Shown piece by piece: positions 42,539 through 52,097 of a stretch of 64,000 nucleotides of DNA (position 1 is its first letter; each line of letters opens with the position of its first letter). The notes beneath the pieces were generated by a model. That model ran no database searches. It saw nothing but the letters and a program-made list of their open reading frames with translations, and was not told the DNA's origin. Location: positions 1-64,000 of the forward strand of contig QHTK01000048.1 of the NCBI GenBank assembly GCA_003220795.1, in the 5' to 3' direction. The translations under genes and the position numbers were made by a program. This DNA comes from Gemmatimonadota bacterium (GTDB taxonomy: Bacteria > Gemmatimonadota > Gemmatimonadetes > Gemmatimonadales > GWC2-71-9).

Positions 42539-43600
42539 TCAGCGCGCCGCGCCAGCGAGGTACCCCCGGGCCACGAGCAGCTCGGCGTTCAGGATCGCGG
42601 CCCCCGCAGCGCCGCGAATCGTATTGTGGCTCAGCACGACGAAGCGGTGCCCGAGCACCCGGTCCGAGGCGATCCGCCCTATGGTGACGCTCATTCCCCG
42701 CCCGGCGTCGCGGTCCAGCCGGGGCTGCGGCCGGTCGGGCTCGTCCCGTACGAGAATAGGGCGGACGGGAGCCGTGTGCAGCCCCAAGCGTTGCGGCTCG
42801 CCTGTGAATCCGGCGAACGCCTCGCGCAGCTCCGCCAGCCCGGCAGGCCGGGCGAGCTTCACCCGCACGGCCGCCATGTGCCCGTCCACGACGTTCACCC
42901 GGTGGCACTGCGCGCTCACCGCGAACGGCGCCGGCGCGATGCGATCACCGTTCAGCCGCCCCAGGATCTTGAGGGTCTCCCGCTCGATTTTCTCCTCTTC
43001 GTTCGCGATGTAGGGGATCACGTTGTCGGTGATGTCGAGCGACGCGACGCCGGGATACCCGGCCCCGGACACCGCCTGCAGCGTCGTCGCGGCCACGGCC
43101 TCGACACCGAAGCGCGCCGCGAGCGGCGCCAGGGCGAGCGCCAGCATGACTGTCGAGCAGTTGGGGTTGGTGACGATGAAGCCGGCGCCGGCCCGCGCCT
43201 TCCCCCGCCCGTCGAGCAGCGCGAGATGCTCGGCGTTCACTTCGGGAATGAGCAGCGGTACCGACTCATCCAGGCGGTGAGCCGAGGAGTTACTCACCAC
43301 GGCAAATCCGGCCCGCGCGAAGGCGGTCTCGGTCTCGCCCGCGACGTCCGCCGGAAGGCTCGAGAAGACGACGTCGCAATCGAGCGGCGGCCGTGGCGGC
43401 TGCACGACCAGCGACTGGACCGGCGTCGGGATGTCGCCGGGGAGGCGCCAGGTGCACGCGTCCCCGTACGGCCGCCCCTGGGACCGGTCCGACGCGGCCA
43501 GCGCCGTCACCACGAACTGGGGGTGCTCCTCCAGCATGGCGACGAACCGCTGTCCGACGGTGCCCGTGGCGCCGAGAATGCCGACGCGAATCTTCCCCAT
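42539..43600 (-). CDS. asd: Aspartate-semialdehyde dehydrogenase
   Basis: A 353-residue NADPH enzyme making aspartate semialdehyde from aspartyl phosphate, the branch point to lysine, threonine and methionine. Rossmann motif GILGATGTVGQRF is at the start, the catalytic Cys is in NPNCSTVML, and the substrate/His region is in CHRVNVVDGHM. The sequence style (A-A-S-D-R-S-x-G, S-L-P-A-D-V-A) is that of the archaeal/fungal-like Asd class. The ATG at 43600 follows AAAGGA. It is divergent from thrA, whose pathway it shares. Confidence 0.94.
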   Translation of the reverse strand: MGKIRVGILGATGTVGQRFVAMLEEHPQFVVTALAASDRSQGRPYGDACTWRLPGDIPTPVQSLVVQPPRPPLDCDVVFSSLPADVAGETETAFARAGFAVVSNSSAHRLDESVPLLIPEVNAEHLALLDGRGKARAGAGFIVTNPNCSTVMLALALAPLAARFGVEAVAATTLQAVSGAGYPGVASLDITDNVIPYIANEEEKIERETLKILGRLNGDRIAPAPFAVSAQCHRVNVVDGHMAAVRVKLARPAGLAELREAFAGFTGEPQRLGLHTAPVRPILVRDEPDRPQPRLDRDAGRGMSVTIGRIASDRVLGHRFVVLSHNTIRGAAGAAILNAELLVARGYLAGAAR

Positions 43601-43688
43601 GCCGTCCGTCCTTTCCCGCCTTGACGCTCGCCGAACCCCGCGATAACTATGAACATACAATCGACGTCGCGTGGTGATTTGCCGCGTA

Positions 43689-43718
43689 TTGCCGCCACGT
43701 TAAACAAGGTGCTAAAAA
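43689..43718 (+). promoter_or_regulatory. Candidate promoter of the thr-lys-dap operon
   Basis: TTGCCG (43689-43694), an 18-base spacer and TAAAAA (43713-43718) fit a sigma-70 promoter. About 50 bases of leader follow, including a 5-bp GCCCG/CGGGC hairpin near 43724-43747 and then TTTGCTGTTCTT. No leader peptide was found. Confidence 0.45.
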
Positions 43719-43769
43719 GCGACGCCCGCGGCGCGCACTGCCCGGGCTTTGCTGTTCTTGAGGTTCACC

Positions 43770-46283
43770 ATGCCGCGCTCCAGACGCCCTCTCGAGATCC
43801 ACAAATTCGGCGGAGCCTCGCTTGCGAACGGGGCGGCCATCGCGCACGCGGTGTCGGTCATCCGGGCGCAGCGGCCCGCGCCCCTCGTCGTCGTGGTCTC
43901 GGCGATGGCGGGCGTGACGGACGCGCTGCTCGATCTCGCCAGCGCGGCCGTCCGGGGCGACGCGGACGGCGCCCGCGCCACCCTCGACCGGCTGGCGGCG
44001 CAGCACCGCGCGGCGGTCGCCGCGCTCGTCCGCGCCGCTCCGCGGGCGGAGGAACTGCTGCAGGCGATCGAGGGCGCCTTCGCGGAGGTCGAGCCGCTCG
44101 CGGCCGGGTTGCGCGTGCTGCGCGAGCTGACGCCCCGGACCACGGACTATCTCGTCGCCAGAGGCGAGTACCTCTCGGCCCGCATCGTCGCGGCGGCCCT
44201 CGACACGGCCGGTTGCCCCGCCGCCTACGTGGACGCCGTGGAGGTGATCCATACCGATGGGACGTTCGGCAACGCCTCACCCGATCTCAGACGCACCGAG
44301 CGCAGCGCGCGCCGCGTGCTCCGCCCGCTGCTCGCCCGCGGCGTCGTCCCCGTCGTTCCCGGCTTCCTCGGCGCCGCTCCGGACGGACAGGCGGTCACGT
44401 TGGGGCGTGGCGGCTCGGACCTCACGGCCACGCTGCTCGCCCGCGCGCTGGGCGCGCGGGAGGTCTCTCTCTGGAAGGACGTGCCGGGTGTGCTCACCGC
44501 CGACCCGCGCATCGTGCCGGACGCGCGCGTCATCCCGCAGCTGCATGTGCGCGAAGCCGCCGAGCTCGCGTACTACGGCGCGAAGGTGCTGCACCCGAGG
44601 GCCCTCGTCCCGGTGCTGCGGCGCAGCGTCGCGGTGCGAATCCGGCCGTTCGCCGAACCGGCGTCACTCGGGACGGAGATCTCCCGGCGGCGCACCCTGA
44701 ACGCTTACCCGGTGAAGGCGCTCTCCGCGATCCCCAAGCAGGCGCTCCTCACCGTGACCGGGAGCGGCATGCTCGGCGTGCCGGGGATCGCGGCGCGCGC
44801 CTTCGCCGCGGTGCACCACGAAGGGATCTCCGTCTCGCTCATCAGCCAGGCATCCTCCGAGCAGTCGATCTGCTTCAGCGTCCCGGAGGACCAGGCGGAG
44901 CGGGCGCGCCGTGGGCTCGATGAGGCGTTCCGGCGCGAGATCGGACGGCAGGAAATCGACCGCGTGGAAGTGCGCGCCGGCGCCGCGACGCTCGTGGTCG
45001 TCGGGCTCGGCATGGCGGGGACCCCCGGCATCGCCGCCCGCGTCTTCTCGGCGCTGGCCGAGGCGAAGATCAACGTCATCGCGATCGCCCAAGGCTCCTC
45101 GGAGCTGAACCTGTCGCTCGTGGTGGACGCCGGCGACGCGGCGCGCGCCCTGCGGGTGGTGCACGGCGCCTTCCAGCTCAGCAAGATCGGCGGAGGAATG
45201 GGCGCGCACCCGGCGCGCAGCGACGTGGTGCTACTGGGCTTCGGTCAGATCGGCCGCACCCTGGCGCCCCTGATCGCGAAGCCAAAGCACGGCGCGGTGC
45301 GGTTACGGCTCGTCGGGCTGGTCGATCGCAGCGGGTTCGTGTTCGATCCGGCCGGCCTGTCGCCGCGCGGGCTCGCGACCCTTGCCGCCGCCAAGGGGAG
45401 GGGCGCGCCGCTCGCGAAAGCCAAGGGAGCGGGCGGCCACCGCGGGTCCGCGACGGACGCCGTGACGTTCGCGACGCGCCACGCGCTCTCGAATCCGATC
45501 CTGGTGGACGTCACCGCGGCCGACACGACCGAGACGCTCAGGACGGCGTTGGCGGCCGGCATGCACGTCGTGCTCGCCAACAAGCGGCCCATCACGGTAA
45601 GCCGGAGGCGCTACGACGATCTACGCGCCACCGCAGCGGCGCACGGGCGCCAGCTGCTGCACGAGGCGACGGTCGGCGCCGGATTGCCGATCATGGACAC
45701 CTATGCAAAGCTGGTGGGGTCGGGCGACCGGGTGCAGCGGATCGAGGGGTGTCCATCGGGCACGTTGGGCTATCTGTTCGGGGAGCTGGGACGCGGCCGC
45801 CGCTTCTCGCAGGCGCTGCGCGGCGCGATCGCCAAGGGATACCCGGAGCCCGACCCGCGTGAGGACCTCTCCGGCATGGACGTGGCCCGGAAGGCGCTGA
45901 TTCTCGGACGACTGCTGGGTTTTCCCGGTGAGCTCAAGGACATCGCGGTGGAGTCGCTGGTGCCGCCGGGGGCCGAGCGCCTGACGCCGGAGGAGTTCCT
46001 CGCCCGGCTCGAGGAGTACGACGCGCCGTGGACGCGGCGCCTGTCGCAGGCACGCCGGCGGGGTGGCGCGCTGCGCTATCGCGCCATCGTGACCCGGCGC
46101 CGGATTCGCGATCATGGACACCTATGCAAAGCTGGTGGGGTCGGGCGACCGGGTGCAGCGGATCGAGGGGTGTCCATCGGGCACGTTGGGCTATCTGTTC
46201 GGGGAGCTGGGACGCGGCCGCCGCTTCTCGCAGGCGCTGCGCGGCGCGATCGCCAAGGGATACCCGGAGCCCGACCCGCGTGA
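43770..46283 (+). CDS. thrA: Bifunctional aspartate kinase/homoserine dehydrogenase, frame-shifted at its 3' end
   Basis: The kinase (KFGGAS start, LGRGGSDLTATLLA) takes about residues 1-300, two ACT domains about 310-460, and homoserine dehydrogenase follows with GFGQIGRTL near 488 and NKRPIT near 605. At 46110 an exact repeat of the preceding 421 bases begins. Since 421 is not a multiple of three, the product reads 780 normal residues, then 57 out-of-frame ones to a stop at 46283. The last 60 family residues (S-L-N-G-T-D-N, G-P-G-A-G) are lost. Removing one repeat restores an 840-residue ThrA. The start at 43770 has GAGG upstream. Either a recent mutation or an assembly error. Confidence 0.9.
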   Translation: MPRSRRPLEIHKFGGASLANGAAIAHAVSVIRAQRPAPLVVVVSAMAGVTDALLDLASAAVRGDADGARATLDRLAAQHRAAVAALVRAAPRAEELLQAIEGAFAEVEPLAAGLRVLRELTPRTTDYLVARGEYLSARIVAAALDTAGCPAAYVDAVEVIHTDGTFGNASPDLRRTERSARRVLRPLLARGVVPVVPGFLGAAPDGQAVTLGRGGSDLTATLLARALGAREVSLWKDVPGVLTADPRIVPDARVIPQLHVREAAELAYYGAKVLHPRALVPVLRRSVAVRIRPFAEPASLGTEISRRRTLNAYPVKALSAIPKQALLTVTGSGMLGVPGIAARAFAAVHHEGISVSLISQASSEQSICFSVPEDQAERARRGLDEAFRREIGRQEIDRVEVRAGAATLVVVGLGMAGTPGIAARVFSALAEAKINVIAIAQGSSELNLSLVVDAGDAARALRVVHGAFQLSKIGGGMGAHPARSDVVLLGFGQIGRTLAPLIAKPKHGAVRLRLVGLVDRSGFVFDPAGLSPRGLATLAAAKGRGAPLAKAKGAGGHRGSATDAVTFATRHALSNPILVDVTAADTTETLRTALAAGMHVVLANKRPITVSRRRYDDLRATAAAHGRQLLHEATVGAGLPIMDTYAKLVGSGDRVQRIEGCPSGTLGYLFGELGRGRRFSQALRGAIAKGYPEPDPREDLSGMDVARKALILGRLLGFPGELKDIAVESLVPPGAERLTPEEFLARLEEYDAPWTRRLSQARRRGGALRYRAIVTRRRIRDHGHLCKAGGVGRPGAADRGVSIGHVGLSVRGAGTRPPLLAGAARRDRQGIPGARPA

Positions 46284-46531
46284 GGACCTCTCCGGCATGG
46301 ACGTGGCCCGGAAGGCGCTGATTCTCGGACGACTGCTGGGTTTTCCCGGTGAGCTCAAGGACATCGCGGTGGAGTCGCTGGTGCCGCCGGGGGCCGAGCG
46401 CCTGACGCCGGAGGAGTTCCTCGCCCGGCTCGAGGAGTACGACGCGCCGTGGACGCGGCGCCTGTCGCAGGCACGCCGGCGGGGTGGCGCGCTGCGCTAT
46501 CGCGCCATCGTGACCCGGCGCCGGATTCGCG
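45690..46531 (+). repeat. Exact 421-bp tandem duplication inside thrA
   Basis: Unit 1 is 45690-46110 and unit 2 is 46111-46531; I find no difference between them when read side by side. Both ends of the unit lie next to the same 12 bases (CGGCGCCGGATT at about 45675-45686, 46096-46107 and 46517-46528), a short homology that could have promoted the event. The duplication is not in phase with codons. Confidence 0.95.
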
Positions 46532-46713
46532 TCGGCCTGGTCGTGGTCGATGCCTCGAGTCCGATGGCGTCGCTTAACGGGACCGACAACCAGTTCATCT
46601 TCACCACGACGCGGTATCGCAAGAATCCACTGGTGATCACCGGACCGGGGGCGGGGCCTGCCGTGACCGCCGGCGGAATCCTGAACGATGTGCTGAAGCT
46701 CGCCGGCGCGTGA
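46114..46713 (+). pseudogene. thrA: 3' part of thrA (homoserine dehydrogenase C-terminus) after the duplication
   Basis: This frame carries the second copy of the duplicated segment and then the genuine end of homoserine dehydrogenase, including A-S-L-N-G-T-D-N, the I-T-G-P-G-A-G loop and the closing N-D-V-L-K-L-A. It begins at an internal Met of thrA without a ribosome site, and lacks the NADP-binding half, so it is not a functional gene alone. Its stop overlaps the thrC start by 4 bases, as the intact thrA would. Confidence 0.85.
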
Positions 46714-47993
46714 GCGGGACGCGGCAGCGGTGCGCCAGCTGCGGCCACGAGCTCGCCGAGACCGACGCGCAGGTGCGCTGCCCCGCGTGCCACGGCCTGC
46801 TGGAGATCCTCCACGCCCGTCCCGCCGTGACCGGCGCGGCGCTGCGGGCCCGGTTCGACGGTCGCCGCGTGGAAAACGCCGCGCGGGACTCAGGGGTGTG
46901 GCGCTTCCTCGAGGCGGTGCTGCCGACGGCCGCGCGCGAGATCGTGAGCTATCCCGAAGGGAACACGCCGCTCCTCGAGTGTCCCGCGCTCGCCCGGTGG
47001 ACCGGGCTTCCCCGACTCCTGCTCAAGCACGAGGGTCTCAATCCCACCGGATCGTTCAAGGACCGGGGGATGACCGTGGCGGTGACGCAGGCCCGCCGCG
47101 TCGGCGCGACGGCGCTGGCGTGCGCGTCGACGGGCAACACCGGGGCCTCGCTCGCCGCGTACGCCGGTCTGGCCGGGCTGCCGGCACTCGTCATGGTGCC
47201 GCAGGGCCAGGTGGCGCTCGGTAAGCTGGCCCAGACGATCGCCTACGGCGCGCGCACGCTGCTCGTGCGCGGCAACTTCGACGCGTGTCTCGACCTCGCC
47301 GAGCAGGCACGTGTCCGGCTCGGGCTGTACCTGCTCAACTCGATCAATCCGTTCCGCATCGAGGGACAGAAGACGATCGTGCTCGAGCTGTTGCAGCAGC
47401 TCGACTGGGCAGCGCCGGACTGGATCGTGCTGCCAGCGGGCAACCTCGGCAACACGGCGGCCTGCGGCAAGGCGCTCGCCGAGGCGCGCGATTGGGGACT
47501 GATCACCGACACGCCGCGGCTGGCGGCGGTGCAGGCCGCGGGGGCGGCTCCCTTCGCGGCGAGCTTCCGGGAGCGGTTCGCGCGGCGCCACCGCGTCGAG
47601 CCGCGCACCGTGGCCAGCGCGATCAACATCGGCAACCCGGCGTCGTACGACCGGGCGGTGCGGGCGATTCGAGAGACGAACGGCGTCGTCACGGCGGTCA
47701 CGGACGCGGAGATCCTCGAAGCCAAGGCGGTGGTGGACGGGGCGGGCGTGGGGTGCGAGCCGGCGAGCGCGGCCAGCGTGGCCGGCGCGCGCCAGCTCCT
47801 GCGCGACGGCGTGATCGGCCGGGAGCAGCGCGTCGTGGCCGTGCTCACCGGACACCTCCTCAAGGATCCGGACAGCGTGACGCGCTACCACCAGCAGGCA
47901 GACCCCCGCCCCGCCTATGCCAACCCACCCGTCGAGATCGGGCCGACGCTGGGCGAGGTCGAGCGCGTGCTCCGTTCCCGGGACGCGCGCTGA
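46710..47993 (+). CDS. thrC: Threonine synthase with N-terminal zinc ribbon
   Basis: A 427-residue PLP enzyme turning O-phosphohomoserine into threonine. An N-terminal zinc ribbon (Cys8, Cys11, Cys24, Cys27) is followed by EGNTPLLE, the PLP lysine in TGSFKDRG and the STGNTGAS loop. The C-terminal part is like the short, archaeal/Bacillus-type enzyme. The GTG start overlaps the thrA stop. Homoserine kinase (thrB) is not in the cluster. Confidence 0.94.
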   Translation: MSGTRQRCASCGHELAETDAQVRCPACHGLLEILHARPAVTGAALRARFDGRRVENAARDSGVWRFLEAVLPTAAREIVSYPEGNTPLLECPALARWTGLPRLLLKHEGLNPTGSFKDRGMTVAVTQARRVGATALACASTGNTGASLAAYAGLAGLPALVMVPQGQVALGKLAQTIAYGARTLLVRGNFDACLDLAEQARVRLGLYLLNSINPFRIEGQKTIVLELLQQLDWAAPDWIVLPAGNLGNTAACGKALAEARDWGLITDTPRLAAVQAAGAAPFAASFRERFARRHRVEPRTVASAINIGNPASYDRAVRAIRETNGVVTAVTDAEILEAKAVVDGAGVGCEPASAASVAGARQLLRDGVIGREQRVVAVLTGHLLKDPDSVTRYHQQADPRPAYANPPVEIGPTLGEVERVLRSRDAR

Positions 47994-47995
47994 GC

Positions 47996-48026
47996 TTGAC
48001 ACGGGTCGCATCGTCGGACGTGTTTT
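47996..48026 (+). promoter_or_regulatory. Possible internal promoter before lysC
   Basis: A perfect TTGACA (47996-48001) stands in the only sizeable gap (54 bases) of the operon. The -10 is poor: TGTTTT at 48021-48026 with a 19-base spacer. It could allow lysC and dap expression apart from the thr genes. Confidence 0.35.
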
Positions 48027-48047
48027 ACAGACAACGAGGTCTCCCCC

Positions 48048-49457
48048 GTGGGTGATGTCACGATTCTCAAGTTCGGCGGCACGTCGGTCGCCGATGCCGC
48101 GGCGTTCACGCGCGTGGTGACCATCGTGCGCCGGCACGGGGGACCGCGGCCCGTCGTCGTGGTGTCGGCGCTCGCCGGCATGACGGACGCCCTGTTCGCC
48201 GGCGCGGCGGCCGGGGCGGAGGGTGACGTGGCCCGCGCCGGCCGCATCGTGGCCGACCAGCTCGACCGTCATGCCGGTGTCGGACGTTCGCTGTTGTCGG
48301 GGGACGCGGCCGTCTCGTTCCACGACCAGCTCGCGCAGGCCCGCCAGGAGCTCGCCGGCCTGCTCGACGGGTTAGCCGGGCGGGTGGGAGACGCCGCGGC
48401 CCTGCGGGACGAGATCGTGTCGTACGGCGAGCGTCTGTCCTCGTCCCTGCTCGCGGGGGCGCTCGCGGCCGCGGGAGTGGCGACGCGCGTGGTGGATGCG
48501 CGCCGCTGCGTCATCACCGACGAAACGCACGGTGGGGCGACGCCGCTCCCCGCCGACACGGAGTGTCGCATGCGTGCCGAGCTCGTCCCGCTGCTCGAGG
48601 CCGCGCTGGTCCCCGTGCTGGCAGGCTACATCGCGGCGACCCTGAGCGGTCGGACCACGACGCTCGGCCGGGGCGGCTCCGACTATACCGCCGCGCTGGT
48701 GGGGGCCGCGCTCGATGCCCGAGAAATCCAGATCTGGACCGACGTGAGCGGCGTCCTCACGGCCGATCCGCGGGTCGTCCCGAGCGCGCGCCCCATTCCC
48801 CGTCTCTCGTACGCCGAAGCCGCCGAGCTGGCGTATTTCGGGGCCAAGGTGCTGCACCCCAAGACGATCGAGCCGGCGACCGCCCGGCAGATTCCGGTTC
48901 GCATCTGCAATTCGCTGGCGCCGGACGACCCCGGCACGGTGGTCGCGGCCGACGCCGCCGTGTGGCCCGGCGCCGTCAAGGCCATCGCGCACAAGACCGG
49001 CCTCACGGTGCTGCAGATCGCGTCCACCCGCATGCTGGGAGCGTACGGCTTCCTGCGCGCGCTGTTCGAGGTATTCGACCGCCACCGCACTGTGGTGGAC
49101 GTCGTGACCACATCGGAAGTCAGCGTCTCGCTCACCTTGGAGGACGCCCGCGCGTTGCCCGCCATCGTGAGCGAACTGCGCGCGCTGGGGGAAGTGAGCG
49201 TCGAGCCACACCGGGCGATCGTATGCGTCGTGGGCGAGGGGTTGCGCACGACGCCCGGAATCGCGGCGCGCATCTTCACCACGATCCAAGACATCAACGT
49301 CTCGCTGATCTCCCAGGGCGCATCGCGGGTCAATTTGACCTTCGTGGTGGCGGAGGATCGGGTGTACGAGGCCGTGCGCCGGCTGCACGAGGCGTGCTTC
49401 GAGCGCGAGCGCGCATCGACCGGCGGCGACGCCGCCATCGGCCGGGCGGCGTCGTGA
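48048..49457 (+). CDS. lysC: Aspartate kinase, monofunctional
   Basis: A 469-residue kinase phosphorylating aspartate. It begins TILKFGGTSVAD, with LGRGGSDYTAALVGA and E-I-Q-I-W-T-D-V-S-G-V-L-T-A-D-P-R in the active site. Two ACT domains occupy about residues 310-460 (V-L-Q-I-A-S-T-R-M, then V-G-E-G-L-R-T-T-P-G-I), the site of amino acid feedback. With thrA it gives two kinases in one cluster, one for threonine and one likely for lysine. GTG start with GAGG 9 bases upstream. The stop overlaps dapE. Confidence 0.94.
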   Translation: MGDVTILKFGGTSVADAAAFTRVVTIVRRHGGPRPVVVVSALAGMTDALFAGAAAGAEGDVARAGRIVADQLDRHAGVGRSLLSGDAAVSFHDQLAQARQELAGLLDGLAGRVGDAAALRDEIVSYGERLSSSLLAGALAAAGVATRVVDARRCVITDETHGGATPLPADTECRMRAELVPLLEAALVPVLAGYIAATLSGRTTTLGRGGSDYTAALVGAALDAREIQIWTDVSGVLTADPRVVPSARPIPRLSYAEAAELAYFGAKVLHPKTIEPATARQIPVRICNSLAPDDPGTVVAADAAVWPGAVKAIAHKTGLTVLQIASTRMLGAYGFLRALFEVFDRHRTVVDVVTTSEVSVSLTLEDARALPAIVSELRALGEVSVEPHRAIVCVVGEGLRTTPGIAARIFTTIQDINVSLISQGASRVNLTFVVAEDRVYEAVRRLHEACFERERASTGGDAAIGRAAS

Positions 49458-50470
49458 GCGACCTCGTCGCCCTGGCGCATCGCCTCGTGAACATTCCGTC
49501 CGTGTCGGGCGAGGAGGCCGAGGCCGCCCGTTTCGTCGCGGCGCACCTCGCCGACCTGGGCTACGCAGTGGAGGTGTTCGAGGCCGCGCCGGGCCGGCCC
49601 AACGTGCTGGCGACGACCGATCACCCGCCTCGCGCCGTGCTGTCCACGCACCTCGACACCGTGCCGCCGCATCTCCCGGCGCGGGAGGAGCCCGGGTTCC
49701 TGTACGGGCGGGGCGCGTGTGACGCGAAGGGGATCATCGCGGCCCAGATCACGGCGGCCGAGCAGCTCCGGGCCGACGGGGTGGGCGAGATCGGACTGCT
49801 GTTCGTCGTGGACGAGGAGATGGGGAGCGCCGGCGCGCGGGCGGCCAACGCGCATCCGCGCGCCGGCGAGTGCCGCTGGCTGATCGACGGCGAGCCGACC
49901 GACAACAGACTTGCCGCGGGCTCCAAGGGCTCGCTCCGGCTCACCTTGCGGACCGAAGGTGTCACCGCCCACTCCGCCTACCCTGAGCAGGGGCGATCGG
50001 CGATCGATCCGTTGCTCGACGTGCTCGCGGACGTGCGCCGGACGCCCTGGCCGACCGATCCGTTCTTCGGCGACACTACGCTCAACATCGGCGTGATCGC
50101 GGGCGGCTCGCGGCCCAACGTCGTGGCGGGCGACGCGCGGGCCGATCTGCAGATCCGGCTCGTGACGGACGCCGCACCGGTGAAACAGCTGCTCGAGCGG
50201 ACCGTGGACGGACGGGCCCGCGTCGAGTACCTGACCGCCGTGAACCCTGTCCGCCTCACGACCGTGCCGGGATTCGAGACGTGCGTCGTCCGGTTCACGA
50301 CCGACATTCCGCACCTGGCGAACTGGGGCTCGCCCCTCCTCATCGGACCGGGGTCGATCCTGGACGCGCACACCGCGCACGAGCGGATCTCGTTCGAGGA
50401 GCTGGCGGCCGGAGCAGACGCGTATGTGCGCCTGGTGCGCGCGCTGCTGTGCCCGCAGGGTGCCACGTGA
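49454..50470 (+). CDS. dapE: M20-family deacylase, probably succinyl-diaminopimelate desuccinylase
   Basis: A 338-residue two-metal amidohydrolase. Metal ligands and base are visible: STHLDTVP, GRGACDAKG, VVDEEMGS (the double Glu) and the last His in LDAHTAHE; the lid domain has VTAHSAYP. ArgE, DapE and lysine-acetyl deacetylases look alike; the position between lysC and dapB favours DapE, and dapD nearby shows the succinyl route is used. The GTG at 49454 overlaps the lysC stop. At 338 residues it is shorter than Proteobacterial DapE. Confidence 0.83.
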   Translation: MSDLVALAHRLVNIPSVSGEEAEAARFVAAHLADLGYAVEVFEAAPGRPNVLATTDHPPRAVLSTHLDTVPPHLPAREEPGFLYGRGACDAKGIIAAQITAAEQLRADGVGEIGLLFVVDEEMGSAGARAANAHPRAGECRWLIDGEPTDNRLAAGSKGSLRLTLRTEGVTAHSAYPEQGRSAIDPLLDVLADVRRTPWPTDPFFGDTTLNIGVIAGGSRPNVVAGDARADLQIRLVTDAAPVKQLLERTVDGRARVEYLTAVNPVRLTTVPGFETCVVRFTTDIPHLANWGSPLLIGPGSILDAHTAHERISFEELAAGADAYVRLVRALLCPQGAT

Positions 50471-51177
50471 AGCTCGCGCTGTTCGGGTTCGGCCGCATGG
50501 CCCGCGCCGCTGCGGCGCACGCCGCCGGTGCGGGACATCAGATCGGCGCCGTCTTCACGTCACGCAACGCGGCCGACGTCGCCCGGCTGCTCCCGGGCCA
50601 CGATGCGGCCATCGACTTCTCCGCACCGGACGCCGTGCCGGCGCACGTCGACGCGTCCGCGCAGGCGGGGGTGCCCCTCGTCGAGGGTACGACCGGATGG
50701 CAGGCCCGGGAGGCGGACGTGCGGCGCGTGATCGACGAGCGGGGGGGCGCGATCGTCTATGGCGCGAACTTCTCGATCGGCGTCAACCTGTTCTATCAGA
50801 TCGTCGCGCGGTCGGCGGCGCTGTTCCACGGGCTCCCCGGCTACGACCCGTTCATCGAGGAAGCGCACCACGCGGCGAAGCGCGACGCGCCCTCGGGCAC
50901 GGCGCTCGCTCTGAAGGATATCCTGCTCCGCGGGTTGGGACGGTCCGACGTACCGTTGACGAGTACCCGGGCGGGCCACATCCCAGGCACACACCGCGTG
51001 GGGTTTGATTCGCTGGGCGATCAAATCCTGCTGACGCACACCGCCCGCAGCCGCGAAACATTCGCCGCCGGGGCCCTGCTCGCGGCCCGCTGGCTGGCGG
51101 CGGGAGGACGGCGAGGCATGTATGCCTTCGCGGACGTATTGGACGACATGCTGGCGATGGAAAGGAAGGTCGTATGA
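50467..51177 (+). CDS. dapB: 4-hydroxy-tetrahydrodipicolinate reductase
   Basis: A 236-residue NAD(P)H enzyme of the lysine pathway. The N-terminal nucleotide site is G-F-G-R-M-A, and the catalytic segment E-E-A-H-H-A-A-K-R-D-A-P-S-G-T-A is the DapB signature with the paired His and the Lys. The protein is 30 residues shorter than E. coli DapB: the first loop is G-x-G-x-M-A rather than the long G-A-x-G-R-M-G version. Overlaps dapE and dapA by 4 bases each. Confidence 0.92.
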   Translation: MKLALFGFGRMARAAAAHAAGAGHQIGAVFTSRNAADVARLLPGHDAAIDFSAPDAVPAHVDASAQAGVPLVEGTTGWQAREADVRRVIDERGGAIVYGANFSIGVNLFYQIVARSAALFHGLPGYDPFIEEAHHAAKRDAPSGTALALKDILLRGLGRSDVPLTSTRAGHIPGTHRVGFDSLGDQILLTHTARSRETFAAGALLAARWLAAGGRRGMYAFADVLDDMLAMERKVV

Positions 51178-52097
51178 CGCTGCGCGTGGAATGGCTGCGT
51201 GGATGCGGCACGGCGCTCGTGACTCCCTTCACGGCGACGGGCGAGGTGGACGAGGCGCGGTTCCGCGCTTTGCTCGAGCGCCAGATCGCGGGTGGCGTGC
51301 GCCTGCTCGTGCCCTGCGGCACGACGGGCGAGGGAGCGACGCTCGATCCGCGGGAGCACGAGCGGCTGATCGCGCTCACGGTCGACGTGGCGCGCCGGCG
51401 CGCGCGGGTGATCGCCGGCGTCGGGAGCAACGCGACCGCCGTCACGATCGAGCGGGCGCGCGCCGCCCGTGGCGCCGGCGCCGACGCGATCCTCGTGGTG
51501 GCGCCCTACTACAACAAACCGACCCAGGCCGGCCTCGTGGCCCACTTCCGGGCGGTGGCCGACGCGGTGGAGGACCTCCCCGTCGTCCTGTACAACGTGC
51601 CGGGTCGCACGGCATCCAACATCACGGCCGCCACCACGCTGACCCTCGCCGGGGAACGCGCCAACATCGTCGGCACAAAGGAAGCCTCGGCGGATCTGGC
51701 GCAGATCATGGCGATCCTGCGCGACCGGCCCCCGAACTTCTGCGTGCTCTCAGGCGACGACGCCATCACCCTGCCGCTGATCGCGCTGGGCGCCGACGGC
51801 GTCGTGTCGGTGGTCTCGAACGAAGTGCCCGACGCGATGGCGCGACTCACCGACCTCGCGCTGCGCGGCGAGTGGGGGGCGGCGCGAACCCAGCACTACC
51901 GCCTGCTGCCCCTCATGGAGGCGAACTTCATCGAGTCGAACCCGGGCCCGGTCAAGGCCGCGCTGGCCGCGCTCGGGCTCTTGGAAGAGCACTATCGCTT
52001 GCCCCTCGTGCCGGTTCAGGAGCAGACGCGCGCCCGCATGCGCGGGGCGCTCGCGGAGCTCGGCCTCCTCCAGGGCGCGGCGCATGTCGCTGCGTGA
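51174..52097 (+). CDS. dapA: 4-hydroxy-tetrahydrodipicolinate synthase
   Basis: A 307-residue TIM-barrel aldolase condensing pyruvate with aspartate semialdehyde. It has [11 protein letters not shown], the catalytic Tyr in LYNVPGRT and the Schiff-base Lys in GTKEASAD. The start overlaps dapB by 4 bases and the end overlaps dapD by 14. Confidence 0.95.
   Translation: MTLRVEWLRGCGTALVTPFTATGEVDEARFRALLERQIAGGVRLLVPCGTTGEGATLDPREHERLIALTVDVARRRARVIAGVGSNATAVTIERARAARGAGADAILVVAPYYNKPTQAGLVAHFRAVADAVEDLPVVLYNVPGRTASNITAATTLTLAGERANIVGTKEASADLAQIMAILRDRPPNFCVLSGDDAITLPLIALGADGVVSVVSNEVPDAMARLTDLALRGEWGAARTQHYRLLPLMEANFIESNPGPVKAALAALGLLEEHYRLPLVPVQEQTRARMRGALAELGLLQGAAHVAA

Noticed and set aside
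43719-43769. Thr/Ile-type attenuator with a leader peptide before thrA
   Set aside because: The leader is about 50 bases and has no short frame with Thr codons before a terminator; only a weak 5-bp hairpin.
46114-46713. A second, separate homoserine dehydrogenase gene
   Set aside because: It is an exact copy of the end of thrA with no ribosome site and no nucleotide-binding domain; it is the tail of the duplicated gene.
47994-48047. Lysine riboswitch or T-box before lysC
   Set aside because: Only 54 bases are available, far too short for either element.
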